A stretch of DNA of 64,000 nucleotides, taken from Candolleomyces eurysporus. Its lineage: Eukaryota; Basidiomycota; Agaricomycetes; Agaricales; Psathyrellaceae. The DNA lies in NCBI GenBank assembly GCA_027579435.1, contig JANBPK010000821.1, positions 41,026-105,025 on the forward strand. The letters are read 5' to 3'. The notes under the pieces are model-generated. The model saw only the letters and a program-made list of their open reading frames with translations, did no database searches and had not been told where the DNA came from. Below are positions 11,356 to 23,332 of the stretch, one piece after another (position 1 is the stretch's first letter; each line of letters opens with the position of its first letter). Made by a program: the position numbers and the translations under genes.

Positions 11356-13769
11356 ATGATGGCCCCCGAATCCAAGAAACCCGGCCTGTGGTCCCGCGTC
11401 TTTCTACGATCCAGCAGTCGCAGGAGCAAACGATCTATTGTTCAACTCGAAGGCTTGTCCCCAACTGCGGCCGAGCCGTCATCGGTCCAACATTCTTCCT
11501 CACTTTCAGTTCCTGATTTGTCGCCCCCCGCGGACACTCCAACTTTTCCAATCCATGGGTCCCGGTCACCAATCTCTCAATCTAGAAGTGATACCGAACT
11601 GCATTCCTCGCACAATGCGGCATCCCCGATACCAGGGAATCAAGATCTCCTTCAGCTACCTCAGACATTCCCAAAGCTGCATCCTGACGACAGACGGGCA
11701 GCACCAAACGCCAGTGGCGGCATGACGTCGTTCTTTCCTGGCGCTAGCGGTGTGAACATGCGGGATATACAGTACTTCGAAGCCTCCCATATCACTGTGC
11801 ATCCAAGTGGTAGCGTTGGCGATACATCGAATGATGGTATGTCCAGTTCATTCCGTTCTGCTGAGACGGGGTATGTCTTACCGAAGTCCGCAGGCTGGGA
11901 AGTCCTGTTGAAGAATATCGCACCCAACGCCCTACACGACTCGAGTGCCCGATATGACGCCCCGAAATGCGATGAAGACACTCGTGTCGAGGTTACCGAC
12001 GAGATCATGGACCGGATCCAGAATCGTGACGCTCCCCAACGCTTGCTATGCATGACGGGCGCTGCGGGTGCCGGAAAATCTGCGCTGCAGCAAACTATAG
12101 CCGAACGTTGCACAAAGGCAGGCATTCTTTCTGCAGCGTTCTTCTGTTCTTCTACAGACCCCACTCGAAACGTAATCTCCTTGATCGTCCCTACCATTGC
12201 CTACCAGATGGGATTGAAACACCACGGCTTCCGAAGCTCTGTTGCTGCTGCCGTGAAGCATGACCCCAACATCTTCTCCCGTTCACTACGATCCCAGATG
12301 GATGTTCTCATTGTTCACCCCTTTGAAAGCCTCCGAAGGACTCAGCGACTTGACACCAACACCTTTCCGTATGCCATTCTCATCGATGGCCTCGACGAGT
12401 GCATTGGCAAATACAGCACTGCTTTAAAGCCCACACCCGCCGACGTTGACGATCGACGTCAGGCCGAGGATCGACAAGCAGAGCTATTGGCCGCCATTAA
12501 GCACTGCATCCTCGACAACAATCTCCCCTTCCGCGTATTCATCGCCAGCAGACCGGAATGGGCCATCCGTACTGCGCTCGAACCTGGCGGCTATCTACGG
12601 CAGGTGGCGTACCACATAGAACTCAGCGACAAGTACGACGCCTCTGGGGATATGCGTCGATACCTGCAGAGGAGGTTCGAAGATATCGGTCTACAGATCG
12701 GTGATCCCCGATGGTTCAGCGAAGATGCCATCGAGACTCTTATCCAAGCCGCGTCGGGGCAGTTTGTTTACGTCGCCACGGTGTACAAGTACATAACGGA
12801 GCGTCGAGGTTCCCCAGCGGAGAGGCTGAAGGTTGTTCTCTCCTGGACACCACACGACGGGCAAGTAGTGCGCCCGTTCGAAGCGCTCGACAGGCTTTAT
12901 GCCAGGATTCTTTTGAGCGCGAAGATCGCGTACGAGGCTGTTGATACTCACCACGGACGCAATTTTCTTCTTCTTTTCAGGGCACAACATATGAATGTTG
13001 ATGCGTTTTATATATCGTCCGTGGGGCTTCATTTACGCTATCCAGCAGACGTCCTTTCTGCGCTGCTTGGCCTGGAAGCTAGGGCCGAAGACATTCTGTT
13101 CTCCGACCTCCGTTCTCTTGTGACCTACGAAAAGGGCCGTAGCGGTGGTTTCTATCTGCGTCTGTACCACAAAACCCTCACAGACTTTCTGGAGGAAAAA
13201 AGTCGTGCAAAGGAATTGTTCGTACCAGCCTTTTGCGTCCACGTGCTCCTCGCAAAGCGCTGCATGCAACACATCATCGAATGTCCGCTAGACTTTGACT
13301 CTCGTGTGTACCGCAAGTTTATTCTAGTATTGGCCTTGACATTGACCCGACTTATTATCCTCTGATTTCAGTACCGGACCAATGGGAGGAACTCCCCCTC
13401 TCAGAGCAACTTAAGTTTGCTCTGAGGGTTGCCAGCGAATACTTGCCATTTTTCTTGGACGAAGTAAACCCCCTTGATGATGAAGTTGCTGATTTTACCC
13501 ATCACGATGGATGGCCAAAACTCCACAAGTTGCTGCTCCTATATATGGCGGATCCCAGTCGGTGGCTTCACTCCGGCAATAATTGGGAGGAATGGATCAA
13601 GCTTCTTCGTCTTTTTACGGACAACTTGGCAGTGAGCAATTTTCCCTTGTGACGAATGACATCGTTTTGATATTTGGTTTAGGCCCGAAAACCTGAGGTT
13701 GCTGCGATTATCATCGGGTTTCTTGAAAAGTTGGAGCGTGATGTGGAAGAGTTGGTTCATGGAACGTAG
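11356..13769 (+). CDS. NACHT-domain STAND protein 2 (NLR-like, no repeat domain)
   Basis: Close paralogue of the gene at 8356, with identical exon layout: 11356-11836, 11894-13303, 13372-13631 and 13683-13769, 745 residues. ATG at 11356 or 11359. Walker A GAAGAGKS and Walker B AILIDGLDEC are intact. The same low-complexity Ser/Pro N-terminus is followed by the segment DIQYFEASHITVH before the NACHT core, as in copy 1. A TAG at 13767 ends the protein about 27 residues earlier than copy 1, although the homologous downstream sequence is still visible to about 13850, so the C-terminus is truncated by a stop mutation. The gene converges on the S28 peptidase gene 13934-16313, leaving 164 bases between stop codons. 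Probably functional; ligand unknown. Confidence 0.87.
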
Positions 13770-13933
13770 TGTTCAATTTCTGATTCGAACCAGCTCCGGT
13801 TTACCGCCTCCTCCTTCCCAAATGAGTTGGTGCCCTATCCTGAATCCTGTTCCATATAATACTATGTATATGTTTTTGTCCGGCTAGCCGCGAGACGAGT
13901 TGAAGCATCAGGTTTCCAGCAAGCACCATTAGA

Positions 13934-16313
13934 TTACAATACAGCAACTATTGCAAGTGCAGAACTAGCCACTACCATACCCAGTCGGAAAGGACTCGTT
14001 CCGACCTCAGACGCTGAAGACCCCTGCCTCCCGCTGAAATCCGAAACCCATCGCGGGAAGGTCGTCAGAGCCTGGTTCCACACCTCCCCAAGGCTCGGTT
14101 CCACAACGGCATTCGCATACGTCATATCCGAGCAATGGAACCCATTGGTGAGGTATATAGGTCGGAGGTCTGTGCTCGAAGTGTTGGCTTCGGTAGCAGA
14201 GAGGGTTACCTCCAACCAGGGATCGCCTAGAATGTGGAAAGCAGAGAATGGTGGTCGTTTTAGCAAAGTGAGATCTGTAAGGCAAGGAAACGCGACATAC
14301 GGCGACCATTCACGATAAACACCCTATCCGCCATCGTGCTCCATCCTTTGTACTGCTGCAAGGCTGCGTCGACACGAGCCTGGAATTCGGTCAAAGAGTT
14401 GGTGAAGGTCCCAGGGAAGGCTTCGGAACAGAACGTCTGAATAAGGTCAATGTGAGTGGCAGCACCGAGCGAAAGGTCAGCTGTGACTTACAGCCCAGGC
14501 CTGGGCGTTCAAGTGTTTCGAGATAATGCCCCCTCCATCAGGTGGTCCGGTTTGGTACCAGCCGAGTTCGCTGCATCTGTAGACGATATCAAGGACGAGG
14601 GGGAAAGACAACGAAAGTAGGCTACTCACGCTGTCCACGTCCACGATCTTATATCACCGCCCACTTCGGTTGATGCAAGCTGTGTACCATTAAACCCAAT
14701 GAGCTGAAACAAAATGCAAGCTCTATGTGTGAAGAAAAAGGTAGATTCGTGACTCGTGAGCATTCGCGAAGGCTGTAGCATGGAAGTATCGAAGAACGCA
14801 CTCGAAATCCACTGCACTCGTTTCGCCACACCCTAGACATAGCAAAAGATGCCAGGTTTACTCAGTCAGGTCTTGCGACGAATGTAAATCCTGGACGCAC
14901 TGGCAATGACTTCGTCCCTGAAAAATTCGGCATATTTTGGCAGCGCGATCTCCACACCCCATCCCTCAGCACTAGCGATTCGACTCCCTCGAGTCTCCAA
15001 GGCATCACAAAAGTGGTAAATCGCCGAGTACCCCGGATCGGAGGGATGGAGAGCTTGCCATGTTCTAAACGGCATACCAACTGTTATCGAAGATTGTTGA
15101 GTTCAATTAATCAGGTCTGAGTCTCCCTTCAAGAAACGGAAAAGAACATACTAGTGTGAACGAAATCAATAGGCCTGAGGGGTCCCAGGCCGAACTGTAT
15201 CTGAATCTCTGTCATACGTGTTTGGTTGGCAGAATCAATGGCCTCGTCAATAAGGGATACAACGGCCTTGACGTCCGCCGTACAGTTGGCTGGCATATAT
15301 TGCTCGACGGGAGTCCAATACTGCCAGAAATCGCTACAAAGGTGTCACAAGCGACTTAGTCTCGAGTGGTCACTCGGGTAATGACAGCCTCTACTCACAT
15401 CTTCGGTTGGACAACACCAGCCGAAGAATATGCTGCCCAAAATACACCCGGATGTCTACGCCGGTGTCAGTAAAATTGGGGAATACACGTTATAAGGGTC
15501 AAACGGGCGTACTGTTCCATAATAAATGCGGCAAGTGCCCCAGCATAGCTTCCTCCAACAAATATCCACGGAGATCTATGAGGCCGAATCCCTTCGCCGT
15601 CGCCTCCGGGCATCGCCAGCTTAACATTCCGCGCGAAATAGACAAAATCTTGGAGAGCCTGCGAGATAGTGTGGAACCTCAGGCTGTCCACGGACAAATC
15701 TGGGAAGGGGTTCGATTCTCCGTAGAAACGGTGCTCGAGCACGACGACAGCGCCGTTTGTGGCTTGTGCAATGGCACCCGCTATGGATGCGTTCGTTATA
15801 GACGGCAACCCGTCTAGAAATGGTTAACGACAAGCTATTTTTAGCCGCAACAGGTACTTACCAAGGGTTACGTCGATTGGGCTCTCTCCCGGCGTGAACA
15901 GAATGATCGGACCGCCTGGGAGAGGAGAGATGCAGAGGTAAATTCATATTCGGAACGAAGACCGACGCCAAAATCTAACACTCACCTTCCCTGTAGTATT
16001 CCCAAGTATGATAATACCTCGTCTTGAACGTTCCCCGACTGGCATTATTGTGGTCGATCAATTGATCAAACTCGTACACAACGTCGTAGCTCGGGATAGT
16101 GTTTCCATTGACATCGACCACTGGTCGACTTTTGCGAAGCCCCGGTCCAAGCTTTGCAACATGGCGACCATTGAAAGTCCCAAAATTCTGAAGGCTGTCT
16201 CTGTTAGCTTTGAAGTAAGGTTCCCAGCCGACGATGGTGGCAGAGATCAGCTGAGAGGCGACAAGAAGCAGAGCGATGGCGCCGTTGAGGCGGAAGGAAT
16301 AAAAAGGGCGCAT
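13934..16313 (-). CDS. secreted S28-family serine peptidase, copy 1
   Basis: Peptidase family S28 (lysosomal Pro-X carboxypeptidase / dipeptidyl peptidase II type), which removes residues next to proline. Start at 16313 with a signal peptide (LNGAIALLLVASQLISA). The family start WEPYFKANRD and FDQLIDHNN follow. The nucleophile Ser lies in FVGGSYAGALAAF (about 15540-15560). GDPW with NGFHCSDM near the C-terminus carries the predicted Asp/His end of the triad. The C-terminus ends in a hydrophobic stretch (LGMVVASSALAIVAVL) with no basic tail, which suggests GPI anchoring. About nine short introns. A TATA-like TATAAAG lies upstream at about 16376-16382 on the minus strand. It converges on NACHT gene 2. 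Near-duplicate of 18919-21308. Confidence 0.87.
15387..15712. repeat. tract identical between the two S28 genes
   Basis: By eye, 326 bases here are identical to 20383-20708, across exon and intron sequence alike, while flanking parts of the two genes differ every few tens of bases. This fits recent gene conversion between the copies. Confidence 0.7.
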
Positions 16314-16439
16314 CGTTTGGCTGCCCTGTGCTTAGATGGGTGGAGAAACTTTGTAGAGGACGACAACAGATTCCTCTTTATACCGGCTCAGCAGGAAGCC
16401 AACTCGCAAGAAGGGGTGTATTGATGGCTGAGATTTTAG

Positions 16440-17840
16440 CGCTGTTTCCGGACGCTATCAATATTTCAGGTAACGGCACAAGGTCCTCATAAGGAACGGC
16501 CGGTTTCCACACATTGATTAAGCTCAACTTGCAAGCTACCTGCCTGCATAAAAGTGGATCTTTGTGATTTCAACGCAATAGATAGACGCTGAACAAAGGA
16601 CTCATTGGTCTATCCCTTAGACGAGGACATGAACTCGACGTCGTTTATCGGATGAACGTAAGCACTAGCTCCGGCCGTACAAAGTCCTCCATCTGACCGT
16701 GGCCACAATGGTACTTGATCGCTGTGTATAATACTTCCGAGTGCTCTGAGAGGCTGTAAACAAGAGAAATCTTGTGGTTTTTGCCAGGCTTGGAAAAGCC
16801 TAGGTCGCCCAAGGTTGTTGGGATACCCCTTGAGCCTCCGAGTTGCCTCCGAGTGGCCCTTTGGCGTTAGACAAAACAGGAAGTCGCAATCAAGAGTACT
16901 TGGCCCAACAGTAGAACGACCTTGTCATTGAAGACGCGACCGATCGCAGGAGTCAAGTCTAGAAAGTGTAAGCTTTGGAAAAGGCCCCGCCCGCTATGTA
17001 CTTGTATAGGGCAAACTTACTTGGCCAGGTTGGCCTTGGCCTTACCATAAGTTTGGGATTAATCAGATGCCCCTGGCTCAAAGCCCTTAATAGAGGTGGG
17101 GCGAAGCCATCTTGGGGATAAAAAGAGGATACCGGAACAATTCCGGAAAAGACTCACGGCAAGTCCGATTCAAACAGGGTCGAATTTGAGCATACTATCG
17201 TCAACCGTTGATTCGGTAGGGCCCTGGATTCGGTCAGTCACACAATGTCACGCCTTTTGGCAGGGAAGCGTGACACGTGTGACGGTTGACCGAAATCCAT
17301 TTCGTTCAAATTTTGGGATTTCTCCTCCGGAAAAAAAANGGATTTGTAGTGCCATGGGTCAATGAGCACGTTTATCATGACATGAGCCTTGTTTTTTGAC
17401 GAAGAGACCATGAAATGAGAAAGTGACCGAACCAGGGGCCCTACCGAATCAACGGTTGACGATAGTAGAGGTTCCAGTCGATGGGGTACATCTGCACAAA
17501 AGACAGGTACTTTTGCACGTTGGCCAGCTGGCTGTAGAGGAAATCCATTACACGCGGTGCAGGAAGGAGAAAGCACCTCGCGAAGTATTATTAGCACACT
17601 TCAATGGATGGAAGTTTTCCTCATGGACTCTGGGAGACCATGTTTCGTCTGAGGTTTTGAAACAAACTTACACATTGTACTGCGCAGCTGCGCCGCGGCA
17701 CCAAGGTCCAATGCGTCGCTAATATCATGAGGCCACCTGGGCATGTCGGATCAGAGGCATCTTTGCGCGAGGCACGAGGATATCGAGCTTCTATTCCGGG
17801 TATCCCAGCCTAGGGCCGGTGCTTTGGGGTCTTGGCTTAA
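16440..17840. repeat. intergenic copy of the NACHT/S28 module
   Basis: Non-coding spacer between S28 copy 1 and the NACHT fragment. Long parts align with 21420-22960, for example the stretch around 16470-16530, the AGCCTAGG block near 16800, and 17613-17835 with 22740-22960. It differs by indels and by a MITE present only here. No gene seen. Confidence 0.7.
17195..17465. mobile_element. 271 bp MITE with long TIRs and TA target duplication
   Basis: The ends are inverted repeats of about 42 bases: both begin CTATCGTCAACCGTTGATTC read inwards, with the first 30 bases identical. The element is flanked by TA on both sides (17193-17194 and 17466-17467). The homologous spacer after S28 copy 2 (about 22025-22035) reads straight through a single TA without the insert, giving an empty site. 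No coding capacity. TA duplication and short length suggest a Tc1/mariner-type non-autonomous element. N17339 lies inside in a poly-A run. Confidence 0.85.
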
Positions 17841-17844
17841 CGGC

Positions 17845-18780
17845 TCCCCTCACTTGGACACCCTATAATGAATTGGTACGTCCGTTCGGAGCGCTAGATC
17901 GGTTTTATGCCAGCATTCTGTTGAGTGCGAAGAAGGCGTACGAGGCTGTTGATACTTACCACGGACGCGATTTTCTTCTTCTCGTCCGGACGCACCATGT
18001 AGATGCTGGATGGTTCAAATACCGTGTGCGTTCTCATATTTTTGAGGTCCAGCGAAGGTCCTTTCCGCACTGCTTGGCTTAGAAGCCACTGGGGACAAGG
18101 ACATTCTATTTCTGATTTCCGTTCCGTTGTAACCCTTGAAAAGGGCGATGGTGATCGATATCTTCGGTCTGTACCATAAATCGTCGTCCGATTTTCTGGA
18201 GGAAAAAAGTCGTGCGAAGGAGTGGTTCCTCGCAAAGTGCTGTTTGCAATGCATCATCGAATGTCTGCAAGGCTTCGACTCTCGTGCGCACCGCAATTAC
18301 ATCCGATTGGCATTGACTCGACTTCTAACCCTCGAATTTCGGTGCCTGTTCAATGGGATGAACTCCACCTCCCAAAGCGACATAGGTGTGAAGCTGCCGA
18401 AGACTTGCCATTTTTCTTGCGTCAAGAAATTGGTGATTTCACCCATCAGGATGGATGGCCAAAATCGAGATGTTGCTGCTTATAGAAATATTATTTTCCT
18501 AGCCGTGGCGGATCCCAAAGGACGGCTTCGCCACAGCGGCCATAGGGAAGATTGGATCAGGCTTCTTTATCTTTCTACGGACAACTTAGCAGAGAGCGAT
18601 CGTCCCTTTCCTGAGATGACAGCCGATATTTGGCTAGGCTCGAAAGCCCAAGGTTGCTGCGATTACTTGAAAGGTTAGCGTGCTTGGGAGGAATCGGAGC
18701 ATGAAATTTGGGATTCAAGTTCTTATTCGGACTCCCGGGAGCTACAGTTTGCCACCTCTCTCCTTCCCGGATGAGTTGGT
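17845..18780 (+). pseudogene. NACHT gene fragment (C-terminal part only)
   Basis: Aligns with the 3' 40% of the two NACHT genes, starting at their TWTP segment. Recognisable words are LDRFYASILLSAKKAYEAVD, FLEEKSRAKE and the exon-3 block near 18400-18560. The P-loop half is absent. Several frameshifts (for example about 18040-18120) and in-frame stops break it. It lies convergent to S28 copy 2, in the same relative place as NACHT gene 2 to S28 copy 1, so it is the decayed partner of module 3. Confidence 0.85.
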
Positions 18781-18918
18781 GGTCTACCCCGAGTCCTGTC
18801 GCCTAACATCATATTAAATCTCTCATGCCATAGTGTAATATGTTATGCATTCGTCAGTGGCATTGCTAGCTGCAAGTCGAGTTGAAGCATCAGGCTTCCA
18901 GCAAGCACAATTAGATTG

Positions 18919-21308
18919 TTATCTGATAACTATTGCAACGGCAGCACTAGCCACGACCACACCTAATTGGAACGGGCTCATTCCGACCTCAGACGCTGAA
19001 GACTCTTGCCTCCCGGTGAAATCCGAAACCCATCGCGGGAAGGTCGTCAGAGCCTGATTCCACACCTCTCCAAGGCTCGGTTCCACAACGGCATTCACAT
19101 GCGTCATATCCGAGCAATGGAACCCATTGGTGAGGTGAATAGGTCGGAGGTCTGTGCTCGAAGTGTTGGCTTCGGTAGCAGAGAGTGTTACCTCCAACCA
19201 AGGATCGCCTAGAATATGGAGAACAGAGAATGGTGATGGTTTTAGCAAAGTGAGATCTGTAAGGCAAGGAAACGCGACATACGGCGACCGTTCACGGTAA
19301 ACACCCTATCCGCCATCGTGCTCCATCCTTTGTACCGCTGCAAGGCTGCGTCGACACGAGCCTGGAATTCGGTCAAAGAGTTTGTGAAAGTCCCGGGGAA
19401 GGCTTCAGAGCAGAATGTCTGCATAACGGGTCAACTTGAGTGGCAGCGCCGAGAGAAAAGTCAGTTGTAACTTACAGCCCAGGCTTGGGCATTCAAGTGT
19501 TTCGAGATAATGCCCCCTCCATTAGGGGGTCCGGTTTGGTACCAGCCGAGCTCGCTACATCTGTAGGCGATATCAAGGAGTCCTGAGAATGAGGGGAAAA
19601 GATGACGCAAGTAGGTTACTCACGCTGTCCACGTCCACGGACGTAGAACACCGCCTAGTTCGGTTGATGCATACTTCGTACCATTGAATCCAATGACCTG
19701 AAGCAAATAGCAGTCTCTGGGTGTGAAGAAAAGGGTAGGTTCGTGACTTGTGAGCCTTCGCGAAGGCTGTAGCATGGGAGTATCAAAGAACGCACTGGAA
19801 ATCCTCTGCATTCGTCTCACCACACGCTAGACACAACAAAAAGTGCGAGTTTTACTCAGTCATATCTCGCGACGATTGCAAATCCTGGACGCACCGGCAA
19901 TGACGCCGTCCCGAAAATATTCGGCATATTTTGGCAATGCAACTTCCACACCCCATCCCTCAGCACCAGCAATTTGACCCCCTCGGGTCACCAAAGCATC
20001 ACAAAAAGGGTAAATCGTCTGGTACGGGCCCAAACTAGAGGGATGGAGAGTTTGCCATGTTCGAAACGGAACACCAACTGTTATCGAAGATTTTGAATTC
20101 AATTAATAGCTGCGAGTTCCCCTTTCAGGAAATGAAAAAGAACGTACTAGTGTGGACGAAATCAATAGGCCTGAGTGGTCTTAGACCAAACTGTGTCTGA
20201 ATCTCTGTCAGACGGGTTCGGTTGCCCGAATCAATGACCTGGTCAATGAGGGATACAACGGCCTTGACGTCCGCCGTACAGTTGGCTGGCATATGTTGCT
20301 CGACGGGAGTCCAATACTGCCAGAAATCACTACAAAGGTGTCCCAAGCGACTTAGTCTCGAGTGGTCACTCGGGTAATGATGGCCTCTACTCACATCTTC
20401 GGTTGGACAACACCAGCCGAAGAATATGCTGCCCAAAATACACCCGGATGTCTACGCCGGTGTCAGTAAAATTGGGGAATACACGTTATAAGGGTCAAAC
20501 GGGCGTACTGTTCCATAATAAATGCGGCAAGTGCCCCAGCATAGCTTCCTCCAACAAATATCCACGGAGATCTATGAGGCCGAATCCCTTCGCCGTCGCC
20601 TCCGGGCATCGCCAGCTTAACATTCCGCGCGAAATAGACAAAATCTTGGAGAGCCTGCGAGATAGTGTGGAACCTCAGGCTGTCCACGGACAAATCTGGG
20701 AAGGGGTTTGATTCTCCGTAGAAACGGTGCTCGACCATGACGACAGCGCCCCTTGTGGCTTGTGCGATGGCACCCGCTATGGATGTGTTCGTCATAGACA
20801 GTGACCCGTCTAGAAATGGTTAACGACAAGCTATTTTTGGCCGCAACAGGTACTTACCAGGAGGTATGTCGATTGGCCTCTCCCCCGGTGTGAGCAGAAT
20901 GATCGGACCGCCTGGGGAGAGGAGAGAGAGAAATAAAAGGACATTAGGAACGAGGACCGACGTCAAAATCTAACATTCACCTTCCCTGTAGTACTCCCAA
21001 GTATGATAATACCTCGTCTTGAACGTTCCCCTACTGGCATTATTGTGGTCGATCAATTGGTCAAACTCGTACACAACGTCGTAGTTCGGGATAGCGTTTC
21101 CATTGACATCGACCACAGGCCGACCTTTGCGTAGCCCCGGTCCAGGCTTTGCAATATGGCGGCCGTTGAAAATCCCAAAGTCTTGAAGGCTGTCTCTGTA
21201 ACCTTTGGGGTAAGGTTCCCAGCCGACGATGGTGGCAGAGATCAGCTGAGAGGCGGCAATAAGCAGAGCGATGGCGCCGTTGAGGCGGAAGGAATAAGAA
21301 GGGCGCAT
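18919..21308 (-). CDS. secreted S28-family serine peptidase, copy 2
   Basis: Paralogue of 13934-16313 at an offset of about 4995 bases, with the same intron positions. Signal peptide LNGAIALLIAASQLISA at the start (21308), then WEPYPKGYRD. Catalytic Ser in FVGGSYAGALAAF, and NGFHCSDM near the C-terminus. The hydrophobic tail (LGVVVASAAVAIVIR) is slightly shorter than in copy 1 but still compatible with a GPI signal. A TATA box (TATAAAG on the minus strand, about 21369-21375) is kept. Intact by eye, so both copies could be active. Expected role is extracellular or cell-wall-bound cleavage of proline-rich peptides, typical of fungal nutrition; a link to the facing NACHT genes is not shown by the sequence. 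Confidence 0.85.
20383..20708. repeat. partner of the identical S28 tract
   Basis: Identical by eye to 15387-15712, including intron sequence. Confidence 0.7.
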
Positions 21309-21419
21309 CGTTTGGCTGCCCTGTGCTTAAATGGGTGGCGAAACTTTGTAGAGGACGACAACAGATTCTTCTTTATACCAGCTCAGCAGGAAGCCAACTC
21401 GTAAGAAGGGGTGTACTGA

Positions 21420-22965
21420 TGGCTGAGATTTTAGTGATGTTTCCGGACGCTATATATTTCAGGTAACGGCACAAGGTCATAAGGAACGGCCGGTTTCCAC
21501 ACATTGATTAAGCTCAACTTTGCGAGCTACCTAGCTGCATGAAATTGGATCTTGTGTCTCAACACAATATATAGACGCTGAATAAAGGACACATAAACAA
21601 GGACATGAGCTCAACCTCGTTCATCGGTTTTAATGCAAGCATCAACTCTGGCCGTGCAAAGTCCTCCATCTGACCGTGGCCAATGGTGCTTGATTGCTGT
21701 GTAATACTTCCGAGTGCTCTGAAAAAGCTGTAAACGAGAGAAATCTTGGGTTTTTGGCCGGGCTTGGCAAAGCCTAGGCGTCCAAGGTTGTTTGGATACT
21801 TGAGCCTCTGAGTTCGCCCTTTGACATTAGACAGAACAGGGAGTCGCATTCAAGGGTGCTTGGGACAAGTAGAGAGACTCGAGAAAGGATCTTGGAAAAG
21901 GGAGAATGACAGGCCATGAACGAAGTCCAAACGGAAAAATACGCAAGAGAGTAGAAACCGAACTGAAGCAGTGACGGGCCATCGCCTGCTTGTGCAGTCC
22001 GCAAGTCCGACAGGGTAACATTTGGACATAGAGGCTCCGGTCGATGGGATACGTCTACACCGAAGAAAGGTGCTTTCGCACGTTGGTCAGCTGGCTGTAG
22101 AGGAAATACATGATATGAGGTGCGAGAAGAGAAACTCAGACTGAGATTCAGAAAGGGCGTCGCGATGACAGATGTATTATCAGCACAGCCACTCATGCTG
22201 CCGTCAATCTAGGCCGAGGCACTGGGTCGGAGTTATCTTTGCCACCAACCACCATTCGTTTTCCAATGAATATCTCGTTATGACCACCGGACATTTCAAT
22301 CGTGAGCCTCGTTGGACGAGTCGTATGACCGAGGAGAACAGGGAGGGAAGATACTTGGGCGAGAATCGGGGCAAGCAAGTCATTGAAGTATGCGGCGGTG
22401 TGTTCATTATTCGTGGTCTTTCTCAGCGATCTCAGGTAGATACAACTTTCATTTGTGGATATATCGTACTCAGGCTTCGCAGGGCTCAGTGGCAGAGAGT
22501 GAAATATTCGCGGGGCAACGAATCAGCCCATACAGCAGAAGCTAGAGACAAATGCTGCCGTTCCTCAGCGTGTGGTCCACCTTAGCACAGAGCACATCAT
22601 CGTCGGAAAACCGCCGAATTTGATCTCTCGTCGTCCGAGTCTGATTGACTGGCCAAAAATGCAGGTTTTTTCATCTCTTCAAAGCCGCATTTTCGACAGT
22701 GAATTCACGGATTACGCTGAAAAATGTGGGGGGTGATACACCTCAATGGGACGGTTTTCCTCATGAACTCTGATGCCGGTTTGTATAAATCCGGTACCTT
22801 ATACAGTGGCATTGTACTGTGTAGCACCAACGTCCAATGCGTCGCTGTGCTCTTGAAGCCACCTGGGCACGTCGGATCAGAGGCATCTTTGCACGAGGAT
22901 ATCGATCTTCTATTCAGGGTATTCCAGTTTAAGGCCGGTGCTTTGGGGTCTTGGCATAATCCGTA
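21420..22965. repeat. second intergenic copy of the module, without a NACHT gene
   Basis: Aligns with 16440-17840 but lacks the MITE (empty TA site at about 22028). The part 22740-22960 matches the DNA just before the NACHT fragment, yet no NACHT sequence follows. This marks the right edge of the array. Confidence 0.65.
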
Positions 22966-23332
22966 ATAGGTGTGTATTTCTTTCTCATGGTCGTGTTGGT
23001 CGTGTGCTACCGTTTTGTACAGATGATGTATTGTTGTCCTTCAGGCCCTTCGAAACATGGGGACACCAGGCGAGCGTGCCTGTTCCCTCCATGCCGCCAA
23101 TCGTATCCACAAGGTTCGCTCTGAAAAATAACACGCGGCATCCCGATGTAATGGCGACATGACGCTCTGCAGACTGAAGGGTATTTGCACCACCTGAGCG
23201 ATAACGACCATCCGCTACTACCCATCCCGAGTGCCTATTAAAAGCCAAAGGTATTCGATACAGTCTCTCTACAGGTACTCAGGAGCTACTCCCCACTGAG
23301 CTTCTTTGTTTTGTCTTGACGCATTCGCACCG
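22966..23332. other. promoter region of the fungalysin gene
   Basis: No gene. It lies between the end of the array and the fungalysin start. A short pyrimidine-rich stretch near 23290-23330 precedes the ATG. No clear TATA box. Confidence 0.4.

Noticed and set aside
15407..15817. Long plus-strand open frame of 136 codons inside S28 copy 1, nearly repeated in copy 2
   Set aside because: It is antisense to the catalytic exon of the peptidase and is shared only because the two genes are identical there.
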